Positions 8,035-15,291 of a stretch of 15,773 nt of DNA are shown here, one piece after another (within the stretch, counting starts at the first letter, position 1; the number at the start of each line of letters is the position of its first letter). Position numbers and translations under genes: made by a program. Under the pieces are notes generated by a model. The model saw only the letters and a list, made by a program, of their open reading frames with translations. It had not been told where the DNA came from and did no database searches. The stretch comes from DATLWR01 sp035576205. GTDB lineage: Bacteria > Pseudomonadota > Zetaproteobacteria > Mariprofundales > Mariprofundaceae. The stretch is taken from the NCBI GenBank assembly GCA_035576205.1, contig DATLWR010000048.1, positions 1-15,773 of the forward strand. Reading direction: 5' to 3'.

Positions 8035-9486
8035 ATGAGCCTGACCGTGGCAAGCCGCATCGCCGGCCCCGTTGTGGGACTTCTGGCCGCCTGGCTGCTG
8101 GAGATTCCCGGCCATCCGCATGCCGCTGCGATGCTGGCCATCGCCGTCTGGATGGCGATCTGGTGGCTCAGCGAATGCGTACCGCTGGCGCTGACCTCGC
8201 TGCTGCCGCTGCTCGCTTTCCCGCTCGCCGGCATCGCCGGGGGCGGCACCATCGCGTCGGAATACGTCAACAGCGTCATCTTCCTGTTCATCGGCGGTTT
8301 CCTGATCGCCCAGGCGATGGAGAACACCCGCCTGCACCAGCGCATCGCGCTGGTCATGCTCTCCCGTTTCCATGCCAGCCCCATGAAGCTGGCCGTCGGT
8401 TTCGCACTGGCCACCGCCTTCCTGTCGATGTGGATCTCCAACACCGCCACGGCAATGCTGATGGTGACCATCGCCGTGCCGCTGCTCAGGCGGCTGGCCG
8501 AAGAGCACGGCCCTGATGCGATGGCGCCGGTAACCGGCGCCCTGCTGCTGGTCATCGCCTACTCGGCCAGCCTCGGCGGCATGGCCACACCGGTCGGCAG
8601 CCCGCCGAACCTGGTCTTCCTGGAAACCATGCGCGCCAACCTGCCGGCGATGACCCCCTCCTTCCTGCAATGGATGCTGGTCGGCCTGCCGCTGACCGTG
8701 ATCGGATTGACCGTGATGCTGCTGGTGCTGCGTCCGAAACTGGCCGCCACAACCTGGCAGAAAAGCGGCCGCGAATCGGTCATGCAGGCGCTGGAAGCGC
8801 TGGGTGCCATGCGCCGCGAGGAGAAACTGGTCGCCTGGGTGCTGGGCATTACGGCTCTGCTGTGGATGACGCGCACCGGCATCCGCACCGACAGTTTCGA
8901 CATCCCCGGCTGGGCGGCGCTGCTTCCCTACAAGGGAGTGGACGACGGCACGGTGGCGATGCTGGGAGCGGCGACACTCTTCCTGCTGCCTGGCCGCGAA
9001 AAACGTCCGATCCTCGGCAGCGACGCCTTCGGCCGGCTACCGTGGGATATCGTGCTGCTGTTCGGCGGCGGTTTCGCGCTCGCCTACGGCATGCAGCACT
9101 CCGGCCTGTCGCAGTGGCTGGGCGAAGTACTCGGCGTCCTCGGCGACATGCCGGTCTGGCTGCTCCTGCTCGCCGTGGCACTGACCATCACCTTCCTGAC
9201 CGAGATCAGCAGCAACACGGCCACCGCCCAGGTGATGCTGCCGATCCTCGTCGCCGTCGCGGCAGGCAACCGCATCGATCCGATGCTGCTGCTCCTGCCG
9301 GCCACCCTCTCCGCCTCCTGCGCCTTCATGCTGCCGGTGGCGACACCGCCGAACGCCATTATCTTCGGCACGCATCAGGTGCCGATGGCCCTCATGGCCC
9401 GCACCGGCCTGAAGATGAACCTGTTGATGGCGCTGGTGATCGTGACGCTGGTTTACCTGCTCAGGCCGCTGCTGCCCGCCGGCTGA
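8035..9486 (+). CDS. SLC13/DASS family anion:Na+ symporter
   Basis: Inner membrane transporter of the divalent anion:sodium symporter family (dicarboxylates, or sulfate in some members). The two hallmark Ser-Asn-Thr motifs are present: WISNTATAML (SNT at 135-137) and EISSNTATAQVML (SNT at 393-395), each inside a helix-turn segment, with the related loops GGMATPVGSPPN (181-192) and VATPPNAIIFG near residue 450. About 11-12 hydrophobic segments, 483 residues. The ATG at 8035 has GCAGGA about 8 bases upstream; an in-frame ATG at 8026 and a TTG at 7999 are possible but have worse ribosome-site spacing. It is divergent from the MFS permease. The ECF sigma gene starts 43 bases after its stop, so the two may be cotranscribed. 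Which anion is moved cannot be decided from sequence. Confidence 0.88.
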   Translation: MSLTVASRIAGPVVGLLAAWLLEIPGHPHAAAMLAIAVWMAIWWLSECVPLALTSLLPLLAFPLAGIAGGGTIASEYVNSVIFLFIGGFLIAQAMENTRLHQRIALVMLSRFHASPMKLAVGFALATAFLSMWISNTATAMLMVTIAVPLLRRLAEEHGPDAMAPVTGALLLVIAYSASLGGMATPVGSPPNLVFLETMRANLPAMTPSFLQWMLVGLPLTVIGLTVMLLVLRPKLAATTWQKSGRESVMQALEALGAMRREEKLVAWVLGITALLWMTRTGIRTDSFDIPGWAALLPYKGVDDGTVAMLGAATLFLLPGREKRPILGSDAFGRLPWDIVLLFGGGFALAYGMQHSGLSQWLGEVLGVLGDMPVWLLLLAVALTITFLTEISSNTATAQVMLPILVAVAAGNRIDPMLLLLPATLSASCAFMLPVATPPNAIIFGTHQVPMALMARTGLKMNLLMALVIVTLVYLLRPLLPAG

Positions 9487-9529
9487 GCGCGGCGAAGAGC
9501 TTGCGCTTGCCGGGCGATGGCAGCATGGC

Positions 9530-10108
9530 ATGATCGCAGCCATGTCCGAAACGCCCGATCCGCAATCCTGGCTTGTCGAGCACGGCGACTACCTCTACGG
9601 CTACGCCATGTCGCGTCTGCGCAACGATGATCTGGCCGCCGATCTGGTGCAGGAAACCCTGCTGGCCGCCTGGAAAGGCCGCCACAATTTCAAGGGCGAC
9701 TCGACGGCACGCACCTGGCTGACCGGCATCCTGAAACACAAGATCACCGACCATATCCGTGCGGAGATCCGCAGCCGCAACCTTGCCGAGGCCGTCGAGA
9801 ACGATCCCACCTCCCGCTGGTTCGGAGCCGACGGCGCCTGGCAGGAGGCGCCGCGCACCTGGAGCGACAATCCCGAACAGCTGTGCCGCGACGACGAATT
9901 CCGCGCCGTGTTGCAGGAGTGCATGGAGCGGCTGCCCGAAAAACAGCGGCTGGTGTTCGAGATGCGGGAGTTCTCCGGCGACGAGACCGAGACGATCTGT
10001 AAGGCGCTGGAGGTCTCGACGACGAACCTGCATGTGCTGCTTCACCGGGCGCGGCTGGCGCTGCGTGGCTGTCTGGAAAAGAACTGGTTCGGAGGTCCGC
10101 ACAAGTGA
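9530..10108 (+). CDS. ECF-type RNA polymerase sigma factor
   Basis: Group 4 (extracytoplasmic function) sigma-70 factor of up to 192 residues. Region 2 is seen as YGYAMSRLRNDDLAADLVQETLLAAW (residues about 23-48) followed by ARTWLTGILKHKITDHIR. Region 4 is seen as LPEKQRLVFEMREFSGDETE (135-154) with the helix-turn-helix CKALEVSTTNLHVLLHRARL. A longer-than-usual linker (about residues 85-122, RWFGADGAWQEAPRTW) separates them. ATGs at 9530 and 9542 are both possible; neither has a strong Shine-Dalgarno. The final codons overlap the GTG start of a zinc-finger anti-sigma gene, the usual arrangement for a sigma/anti-sigma pair. Its regulon is unknown; a candidate is the aquaporin-arsM pair just downstream. 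Confidence 0.92.
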   Translation: MIAAMSETPDPQSWLVEHGDYLYGYAMSRLRNDDLAADLVQETLLAAWKGRHNFKGDSTARTWLTGILKHKITDHIRAEIRSRNLAEAVENDPTSRWFGADGAWQEAPRTWSDNPEQLCRDDEFRAVLQECMERLPEKQRLVFEMREFSGDETETICKALEVSTTNLHVLLHRARLALRGCLEKNWFGGPHK

Positions 10109-10347
10109 AACATTTCTGCGAACAGGCCTGCCGACTCAGCTCCGATCACTACGAGCGACCGCTGACGCTTTCCGAAACGGTGAAACTCAGGCTGCACCTC
10201 TTGATCTGCAGGGCCTGCCGCAACTATCTCGATACCCTGGAGACGCTGCACCGCGCCATGGAACAGCTGCGGCGGCTCGATATGGCAGCCTGGAAACTCT
10301 CCGACGCGCAGCGTGCCAGGATCAGCCGATCGCTGCAGGACAACTGA
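10105..10347 (+). CDS. Small zinc-finger (zf-HC2-like) anti-sigma factor
   Basis: An 80-residue protein with HLLICRAC at residues 31-38, the H-x3-C-x2-C core of zinc-binding anti-sigma (ZAS) domains; Cys5 and Cys9 near the N-terminus might add a ligand or a redox site. There is no membrane segment, so it would be a soluble cytosolic sensor, as in redox-responsive ZAS proteins. The GTG start overlaps the stop of the ECF sigma gene (GTGA), and GGAGG at 10091-10095 lies 9 bases upstream. It most likely holds the sigma factor inactive until a stress (oxidant, thiol-reactive agent or metal) disturbs the zinc site; that signal is an inference from the family. Confidence 0.85.
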   Translation: MKHFCEQACRLSSDHYERPLTLSETVKLRLHLLICRACRNYLDTLETLHRAMEQLRRLDMAAWKLSDAQRARISRSLQDN

Positions 10348-10349
10348 GG

Positions 10350-10367
10350 CCTGCCGCCGGTGGCAGG
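10350..10367 (+). repeat. Short hairpin after the anti-sigma gene
   Basis: CCTGCC (10350-10355) and GGCAGG (10362-10367) form a 6-bp GC-rich stem with a 6-base loop, 2 bases after the anti-sigma stop. There is no T-run behind it, so it is at best a weak or factor-dependent termination or mRNA-stability element. Confidence 0.35.
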
Positions 10368-10386
10368 TCCCCTGTAAGAAACCCTC

Positions 10387-10426
10387 GGCCTCCCGGACTA
10401 CATGACATTCCGGCTGCAGGGAGGCC
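10387..10426 (+). repeat. Inverted repeat in the leader of the aquaporin gene
   Basis: GGCCTCCC at 10387-10394 is the exact reverse complement of GGGAGGCC at 10419-10426 (9 bp when the flanking C10386/G10427 are added), with a 24-base loop. The right arm includes a first copy of GCAGGGAGG (10416-10424); a second copy at 10431-10439 carries the Shine-Dalgarno of the aquaporin gene. It may be an operator or an mRNA fold; its function is not known. Confidence 0.4.
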
Positions 10427-10446
10427 GGCCGCAGGGAGGAGATAAG

Positions 10447-11268
10447 ATGCATTCCGGTTTTGCGCAAGATTTCACCGGCGAACTTGTCGGTACGATGATG
10501 CTGGTCTTCTTCGGCTGCGGCGCGGTCGCAGTCAGCGTGCTGTTTCACGCCCACTCCGGCCTCTGGCAGATCGCCATGATCTGGGGAGCGGCCGTCGCAC
10601 TCGCCATCTATGCCACCCGCCACCTCTGCTGCGCCCACCTGAATCCGGCCGTTAGCCTGGCCATGGTGGCCGCCGGCCGCATGCGTGCCGCGAAACTTCC
10701 GGCCTACCTCTCCGCCCAGTTCCTCGGCGCCTTTCTCGCCGCGGCTCTTATTTATCTGCTGTTCGGCGATTCCATCGCCCACTTCGAGCAGCTGCACGGC
10801 ATCGTGCGCGGCTCGCCCGCTTCGGTGCAGACGGCGATGATGTTCGGCGAGTTCTACCCCAACCCGGGTGCAGACGGCGTCGCCATCGTCTCGGCTACCA
10901 CGGCCTTCACGGCCGAAGCAGCCGGCACCTTCCTGCTGGTCTTCATGGTTTTCAGCCTCACCGAGGGCTGCAACCTCGGCCGGCCGGACAATGCGTTGGC
11001 ACCATTGTTCGTCGGCGCGACCGTCGCCATCATCATCGCCGTGCTGGCGCCGCTGACACAGGCAGGCCTGAATCCTGCCCGCGATCTCGGCCCGCGTCTG
11101 TTCTCGTGGCTCGCCGGCTGGCATGCGGCAGCCCTGCCCGACAGAGGCCTAGGCTTTCTGACCGTTTACGTGCTCGGCCCGCTGACCGGTGGCCTGGCCG
11201 CCGCATTCGCCTTCACACGTATCGTCGAGCCATTGATGAGCCGCAAAACCTGCAACAGTTGCCAATAA
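10447..11268 (+). CDS. Aquaglyceroporin (MIP family channel) linked to arsM
   Basis: Six-helix major intrinsic protein, 273 residues, in the inner membrane. Both pore NPA boxes are present: HLNPAVSLA (NPA at 66-68) and GLNPARDLGPR (NPA at 209-211, pore Arg212 region). The Asp after NPAR is typical of glycerol-type channels rather than water-only aquaporins. Aquaglyceroporins are known to conduct As(OH)3 (GlpF, and AqpS from an ars operon). The tail SRKTCNSCQ has a Cys-x2-Cys pair that could bind thiophilic metalloids. ATG at 10447 is preceded by GGAGGA at 10435-10440; a longer reading from 10402 adds unconserved residues. arsM follows after 14 bases, clearly cotranscribed. Substrate and direction (As(III) entry or exit of methylated arsenic) are inferred from context. 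Confidence 0.9.
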   Translation: MHSGFAQDFTGELVGTMMLVFFGCGAVAVSVLFHAHSGLWQIAMIWGAAVALAIYATRHLCCAHLNPAVSLAMVAAGRMRAAKLPAYLSAQFLGAFLAAALIYLLFGDSIAHFEQLHGIVRGSPASVQTAMMFGEFYPNPGADGVAIVSATTAFTAEAAGTFLLVFMVFSLTEGCNLGRPDNALAPLFVGATVAIIIAVLAPLTQAGLNPARDLGPRLFSWLAGWHAAALPDRGLGFLTVYVLGPLTGGLAAAFAFTRIVEPLMSRKTCNSCQ

Positions 11269-11282
11269 CCACGGAGGAAACG

Positions 11283-12332
11283 ATGACAACCCAAGCCCAC
11301 AACAACCTGAAAGAGTACTACGGCAAGGTGCTCAACCACTCCAACGACCTGAAGACCAACGCCTGCTGTTGCGATGCCGATTCGATCCCGGCCGAGGTGC
11401 GCGAGGCACTGAAGCTGATCCACCACGAGATCACCGACCGCTTCTACGGCTGCGGCTCCCCCATCCCGCCGCTGCTGGAAGGCAAGACGGTACTCGATCT
11501 CGGCTGCGGCACCGGTCGCGATGCCTACATTCTGTCGCGGCTGGTCGGTGCATCGGGCCACGTCATCGGTGTCGACATGACCGACGAGCAGCTGGAGACG
11601 GCACGCAAACACATCAGCTACCACACCGAAAAGTTCGGCTATGCGAAAGCCAACATCGAGTTCCGCCAGGGCTTCATCGAGGATCTCGCCGCCATCGGCA
11701 TCGCCGACAATTCGGTCGACATCGTCGTCTCCAACTGCGTGATCAACCTGTCGCCCGACAAGGAGAGCGTCTTCCGAGAAATCTTCCGGGTGCTCAAGCC
11801 CGGCGGCGAGCTCTACGTCTCCGACATCTTCGCCGACCGGCGCATCCCCGAGGCGCTCAGGAACGACCCGGTGCTGCACGGCGAGTGTCTAAGCGGCGCC
11901 ATGTACACCGAGGATTTCCGCCGCCTGCTGGCACGGCTCGGTTGCCAGGATTACCGCCAGACTTCGGAGGCGGTTGTCACCATCGACAACGCCGAGATCG
12001 AGGCCCGGATCGGCTTCGCCTGCTTCTCATCGGTGACCGTACGCGCCTTCAAGCTCGCAGGCCTTGAAGACATCTGCGAGGACTATGGGCAAACCGCGGT
12101 CTACGACGGCGGCATTGCCGGCCATCCGCACCACTTCGATCTCGACGACCATCACCGCTTCTTCACCGGCAAGCCGATGCTGGTCTGCGGCAACACCGCC
12201 GCCATGCTGCAGGAGAGCCGTTTCGGCGCCCATTTCACGGTCAGCGGGGATCGCAGCACTCACTTCGGTGCCTTCGACTGCAAACCGGCCGTCGCCAAGA
12301 CGGAACCAGCCGCAGGCGGTGCCTGCTGCTAG
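11283..12332 (+). CDS. arsM: Arsenite S-adenosylmethionine methyltransferase
   Basis: Cytosolic enzyme that methylates As(III) with S-adenosylmethionine. The SAM-binding motif I is VLDLGCGTGRDAYILSRLVG (about 70-89), with motif-II-like GHVIGVDMT at 92-100. The ArsM block SNCVINLSPDKESVF (150-164) and the stretch through RVLKPGGELYVSDIFADRRI and HGECLSGAMY are diagnostic. Cysteines fit the As(III)-binding set of characterised ArsM: Cys152 and Cys202 are exactly 50 apart, as in the algal enzyme, and Cys57 (FYGCG) with one of the Cys28-30 cluster matches the other two. The protein (349 residues) ends in Gly-Gly-Ala-Cys-Cys, common in the family. GGAGG at 11273-11277 sets the ATG. Cotranscribed with the aquaglyceroporin; converges on the cytochrome gene 10 bases away. 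Confidence 0.95.
   Translation: MTTQAHNNLKEYYGKVLNHSNDLKTNACCCDADSIPAEVREALKLIHHEITDRFYGCGSPIPPLLEGKTVLDLGCGTGRDAYILSRLVGASGHVIGVDMTDEQLETARKHISYHTEKFGYAKANIEFRQGFIEDLAAIGIADNSVDIVVSNCVINLSPDKESVFREIFRVLKPGGELYVSDIFADRRIPEALRNDPVLHGECLSGAMYTEDFRRLLARLGCQDYRQTSEAVVTIDNAEIEARIGFACFSSVTVRAFKLAGLEDICEDYGQTAVYDGGIAGHPHHFDLDDHHRFFTGKPMLVCGNTAAMLQESRFGAHFTVSGDRSTHFGAFDCKPAVAKTEPAAGGACC
12308..12330. repeat. Hairpin at the end of arsM
   Basis: GCAGGC (12312-12317), loop GGT, GCCTGC (12321-12326), flanked after one mismatch by AGC/GCT (12308-12310 with 12328-12330). It lies in the last arsM codons (the Gly-Gly-Ala-Cys-Cys tail), next to the convergent cytochrome gene. It lacks a T-run on either side, so any terminator role is weak. 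Confidence 0.35.
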
Positions 12333-12342
12333 ACACCACCGT

Positions 12343-13536
12343 TCAGTTCGGAAGCTGCAGCTCCTTTTCGAACAACCGGTAGTCGCCGGCCTTGGTCCGC
12401 TGCACGGCTGCCTCGATCAACTTGCGCGCGCTGGGCTGCAGCTTGCCGGCCAGCAGCCGGCGGTAGACACCCTTGTAGAAATGGTCGGCTTCGACGTCGA
12501 CCGTAAAACGGACGCGCCGGGCCTCGCCCGGCAGCTTCCTTATCGCATAGCGGCGCGCCTCGCCCGGCAGCAGGCGCGTATCGGCGATCTCCTTCCATCC
12601 ATTGTCGAAGCGCACCTCACGGCCGATCGGCCACTGCCGGCTGGCGACCACATGACCGTTGCGATCGAGTGCCTCGGCACGGATCGTCACCCGCGGCGTC
12701 ACGTAGGTCGGGAAGGCGTGGCCGATCCACGTCGAGGTGAGCGTCAGCGCCGCCCCGTCACGGCTTGCAACGACGTCGAACACGAGCCCCTTCCGCACCA
12801 TCTCCGGATCGTGGATGCCCCTGAACTCGTGCCTGCGATCCGGCATATGGCAGCCCTGGCATTGCACGCCGTCGCGGGCGAAGCGGCTCTGCCGCCATTC
12901 ATTTACCGTGTTCTCCAGCAGCTTGCCGTTCACCGCCATCGATTGCGGAAACTGGTGGCAGGTAGCGCAGAAGTTCGATTTCTGGAAATCCTGCGTGCCG
13001 AAAAAGCCGCCATGCGACGGACCGCTCACCTGCCCTACGGCACCCGTCTGCCGCTGCGGCGGGCCGAAGCGGTGCCAGCCGCGCACATGGCAGGCGGCAC
13101 AAGTCACTCCGGCATGCCTGAGCGGCAGCTGCAGCGCTTCCGGATCGCCGGCCGGATCGAAGCCTTCGGGGTGGGCCAGCTGCTGCGCCAACGAGTCCCG
13201 CAGCGTCGTGCCATCCGGATATTGCTGCTCGGCGAGTGGCGCATGGCAGCGCAGGCAGTCGTTCGCCTTTTTGTGGCCCATACCCGGAAACTGGCCGGTC
13301 AGACCCGGCGAGTAAGCATGCGCATGCAGGCTATGCTTCCACGCCTCGAACTGTTCGACATGGCACTGGCCGCAGGCTTCCGGTTTGAGTTCGCGTTCCA
13401 GCGCCGACCAGTCGTGCGGCATCGTTGCCGTCGTCGCGGCCGGCTTCTGCCAGTAAGTATCAGGAAGGGAAACGCTGCCAGCCGCCAGCAGCAAGCCGGC
13501 AACCAGCACAAGGAGGGGCGCAAACAGTCGATGCAT
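12343..13536 (-). CDS. Periplasmic pentaheme c-type cytochrome
   Basis: Secreted multiheme cytochrome c of 397 residues with five CxxCH heme-binding motifs at residues 55-59 (CGQCH), 94-98 (CLRCH), 146-150 (CAACH), 190-194 (CATCH) and 226-230 (CQGCH). The N-terminus MHRLFAPLLVLVAGLLLAAG is a Sec signal peptide, so it acts in the periplasm. The spacing resembles the cytochrome c554/NrfB-like multiheme fold. The C-terminal ~150 residues hold no heme and look beta-rich (LTLTSTWIGHAFPTYVTPRV, then LPGEARR twice, RFTVDVEADHFY). The start at 13536 is set by the signal peptide; there is no Shine-Dalgarno, which fits coupling to the Na/Pi transporter gene ending 25 bases upstream. Partner and substrate are not known; it lies between arsM and arsS, but a link to arsenic is only an inference. 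Confidence 0.85.
   Translation of the reverse strand: MHRLFAPLLVLVAGLLLAAGSVSLPDTYWQKPAATTATMPHDWSALERELKPEACGQCHVEQFEAWKHSLHAHAYSPGLTGQFPGMGHKKANDCLRCHAPLAEQQYPDGTTLRDSLAQQLAHPEGFDPAGDPEALQLPLRHAGVTCAACHVRGWHRFGPPQRQTGAVGQVSGPSHGGFFGTQDFQKSNFCATCHQFPQSMAVNGKLLENTVNEWRQSRFARDGVQCQGCHMPDRRHEFRGIHDPEMVRKGLVFDVVASRDGAALTLTSTWIGHAFPTYVTPRVTIRAEALDRNGHVVASRQWPIGREVRFDNGWKEIADTRLLPGEARRYAIRKLPGEARRVRFTVDVEADHFYKGVYRRLLAGKLQPSARKLIEAAVQRTKAGDYRLFEKELQLPN
12521..12571 (-). repeat. 15-bp direct repeat in the cytochrome gene
   Basis: GCCTCGCCCGGCAGC occurs at 12521-12535 and again at 12557-12571, encoding LPGEAR twice (LPGEARR-YAIRK-LPGEARR, 12-residue period). It suggests a recent in-frame 36-base duplication or a strand-loop-strand repeat. 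Confidence 0.7.
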
Positions 13537-13561
13537 GCAGTCGGAGGAAAGACCGGAAAGA

Positions 13562-15244
13562 TTACTTGCTGTCGGCGGGCTCGACCGGTGCATTGGCTTC
13601 GGCCGGCTCTGCGGCCGCTTCGGGCGCCTTCGCCTCCACGGCATGGGCACCGCCAAAAACCATCAGGTCCTGGCTGCCCTTGATCATGTGGCCGAGCAGG
13701 CGTGAGAGGGTTTTCAGCAACTCGATATGCTCCACGACGATGCGCAGCGGCACCTCGCCCTTCGTGCCGGCCTTCAGCAGCATGGTCTTCAGCCGCTCGT
13801 ACTCGTCATCGAGCGCCTCGTCCTGCGCATGGCAACCGGCCAGGTCGAAGCCCTCGGCCTCGGCATCGGTGGCATCCAGCGCGCGGACGATGCCGCTGCG
13901 GAACTCCGCCATGGCCGTCTCCAGTTCGGCCGGCAGATGTGTCGGCACGCTCTGCATGCGGTCGACGTCGGCGGCCAAATCGCCGACACTCTTGTAGTAG
14001 CGCGTCGCCGACAGCGCTCCCGGCAGCGCCTCGGCCAGGAACCCCGGCAGCGCTCCTTCGCGCATCTTCGACGTAAAGCTGTCCACGGCATCCACCAGCC
14101 GCAGCAGCACCCCCTGATCGACGACCAGCCGCTCGCTGATGCTCGCCTCGGTGCTGGTGGCATCCTTGGCCATGCGGCGTGCGATGGCGGCGATGCGGGC
14201 GATCTCCTTCACCAGCGCCTGCTGCGCCAGCACCGGCATGCCGGCAATGGTGGCGTCGAGGTATTTCGGCTTCGACTCGTCCTCCTCGGCGGCACGGAAG
14301 CGCTGTTCGAGATCGGCGACGACGCGGCGGGTCAGCGGCCACATCAGCGCCACGCCGAGAAGGTTAAACATGGTGTGGAACAGCGCCAGCAGCGTGGCCG
14401 GCTGGCTGCCCGCCTCGATGAGCCGGCCGATGCCGACCACCGCCCACAGCAGCAGCGGCAGGATGATGATCGCCACGACGGCGGTGATCAGGTTGAACAG
14501 CACGTGCACCGCCGCCGCCCGCTTGGCATTCGGCGTCGCGCCGATCACCGCGATGGCCGCGGTCGAGGTGGTGCCGAGATTGGCGCCGATCACCATCATC
14601 GCTGCGGCCGGCAACGGGATCCAGCCGCTGCCGGCGGCGGTCAGCGTCAGCGCCATCGAGGCGCTGGAGGATTGCATCAGCATGGTCAGTACGAAGCCGA
14701 TGCCGAGGAACAGCAGGTGGTTGAGCAGCGAACCGCTGTAGAGCGCCTGCATGTTGACCGACTGGTCGAGGCCGGTGAAGGCGGTGCGCAACAGGTCGAT
14801 GCCGAAAAAGAAAAGTCCGAAACCGGCCAGCGCCTGGCCGGCATGCTTCTGCCAGCCGCGGGCGAAGAGCCACAGGAAGGCGCCGATGCCGATGGCCGGC
14901 AGCGCCAGCAGCTGGATGTCGACATGGAAACCGAGGATGGCGACCAGCCAGCCGGTCATCGTCGTGCCGATGTTGCTGCCGTAGATGACGGTAGCAGCCT
15001 GCAGCAGCGTCAACAGACCCGCATTGACGAAACCGATGGTGGCGACGGTGACCGCACTGGAGGATTGCACCACCGAGGTGATCAGCATGCCCGAGGCGAT
15101 ACCGGCCAGCGGCGTGCGGGTCGAGTTGGCCAGGATGCGGCGCAGCGAATTGCCGGCCGCGAGCTTCAGCCCCTCGGTCATCAGGTGCATGCCGAGCAGG
15201 AACAGCCCGATTCCGCCCAACAGTCCGTTGATCATCGCCGTCAT
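13562..15244 (-). CDS. Na+/phosphate cotransporter with C-terminal PhoU-like domain (NptA/YjbB type)
   Basis: Inner membrane symporter of 560 residues. It has the two inverted repeats of the Na/Pi-cotransporter family, each with a QSSSA motif (60-64 in VVQSSSAVTVATIG; 191-195 in LMQSSSASMALTL) followed by GSNIGTT (89-95) and GANLGTT (220-226). After about residue 320 comes a cytosolic helical region resembling PhoU, then an Ala/Glu/Pro-rich tail (about 532-560). It imports or exports phosphate, perhaps as an overflow valve; arsenate may use the same route. The start is ATG 15244; an ATG three codons later is also possible. A candidate promoter lies at 15292-15321. It is followed after 25 bases by the cytochrome gene and is preceded by arsS (89-base gap). 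Confidence 0.92.
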   Translation of the reverse strand: MTAMINGLLGGIGLFLLGMHLMTEGLKLAAGNSLRRILANSTRTPLAGIASGMLITSVVQSSSAVTVATIGFVNAGLLTLLQAATVIYGSNIGTTMTGWLVAILGFHVDIQLLALPAIGIGAFLWLFARGWQKHAGQALAGFGLFFFGIDLLRTAFTGLDQSVNMQALYSGSLLNHLLFLGIGFVLTMLMQSSSASMALTLTAAGSGWIPLPAAAMMVIGANLGTTSTAAIAVIGATPNAKRAAAVHVLFNLITAVVAIIILPLLLWAVVGIGRLIEAGSQPATLLALFHTMFNLLGVALMWPLTRRVVADLEQRFRAAEEDESKPKYLDATIAGMPVLAQQALVKEIARIAAIARRMAKDATSTEASISERLVVDQGVLLRLVDAVDSFTSKMREGALPGFLAEALPGALSATRYYKSVGDLAADVDRMQSVPTHLPAELETAMAEFRSGIVRALDATDAEAEGFDLAGCHAQDEALDDEYERLKTMLLKAGTKGEVPLRIVVEHIELLKTLSRLLGHMIKGSQDLMVFGGAHAVEAKAPEAAAEPAEANAPVEPADSK

Positions 15245-15291
15245 GCCTTGCGCCTCTCCCCCGAAGCGGGCGATCTCCCGCCGCTATCCCG

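Noticed and set aside
7969..8670. N-terminal extension of the MFS permease reading frame
   Set aside because: The extension is antisense to the SLC13 transporter and its sequence is Gln/Gly/His/Arg-rich; the family signature begins right after the ATG at 7968.
9487..9529. A separate promoter for the ECF sigma gene
   Set aside because: The 43-base gap after the SLC13 gene shows no convincing -35/-10 pair and no copy of the candidate ECF motif seen before the aquaporin.
10350..10367. Terminator between the anti-sigma and the aquaporin genes
   Set aside because: The stem is only 6 bp and no T-run follows, so I list it as a hairpin only; the sigma pair and the aquaporin-arsM pair may be partly cotranscribed.
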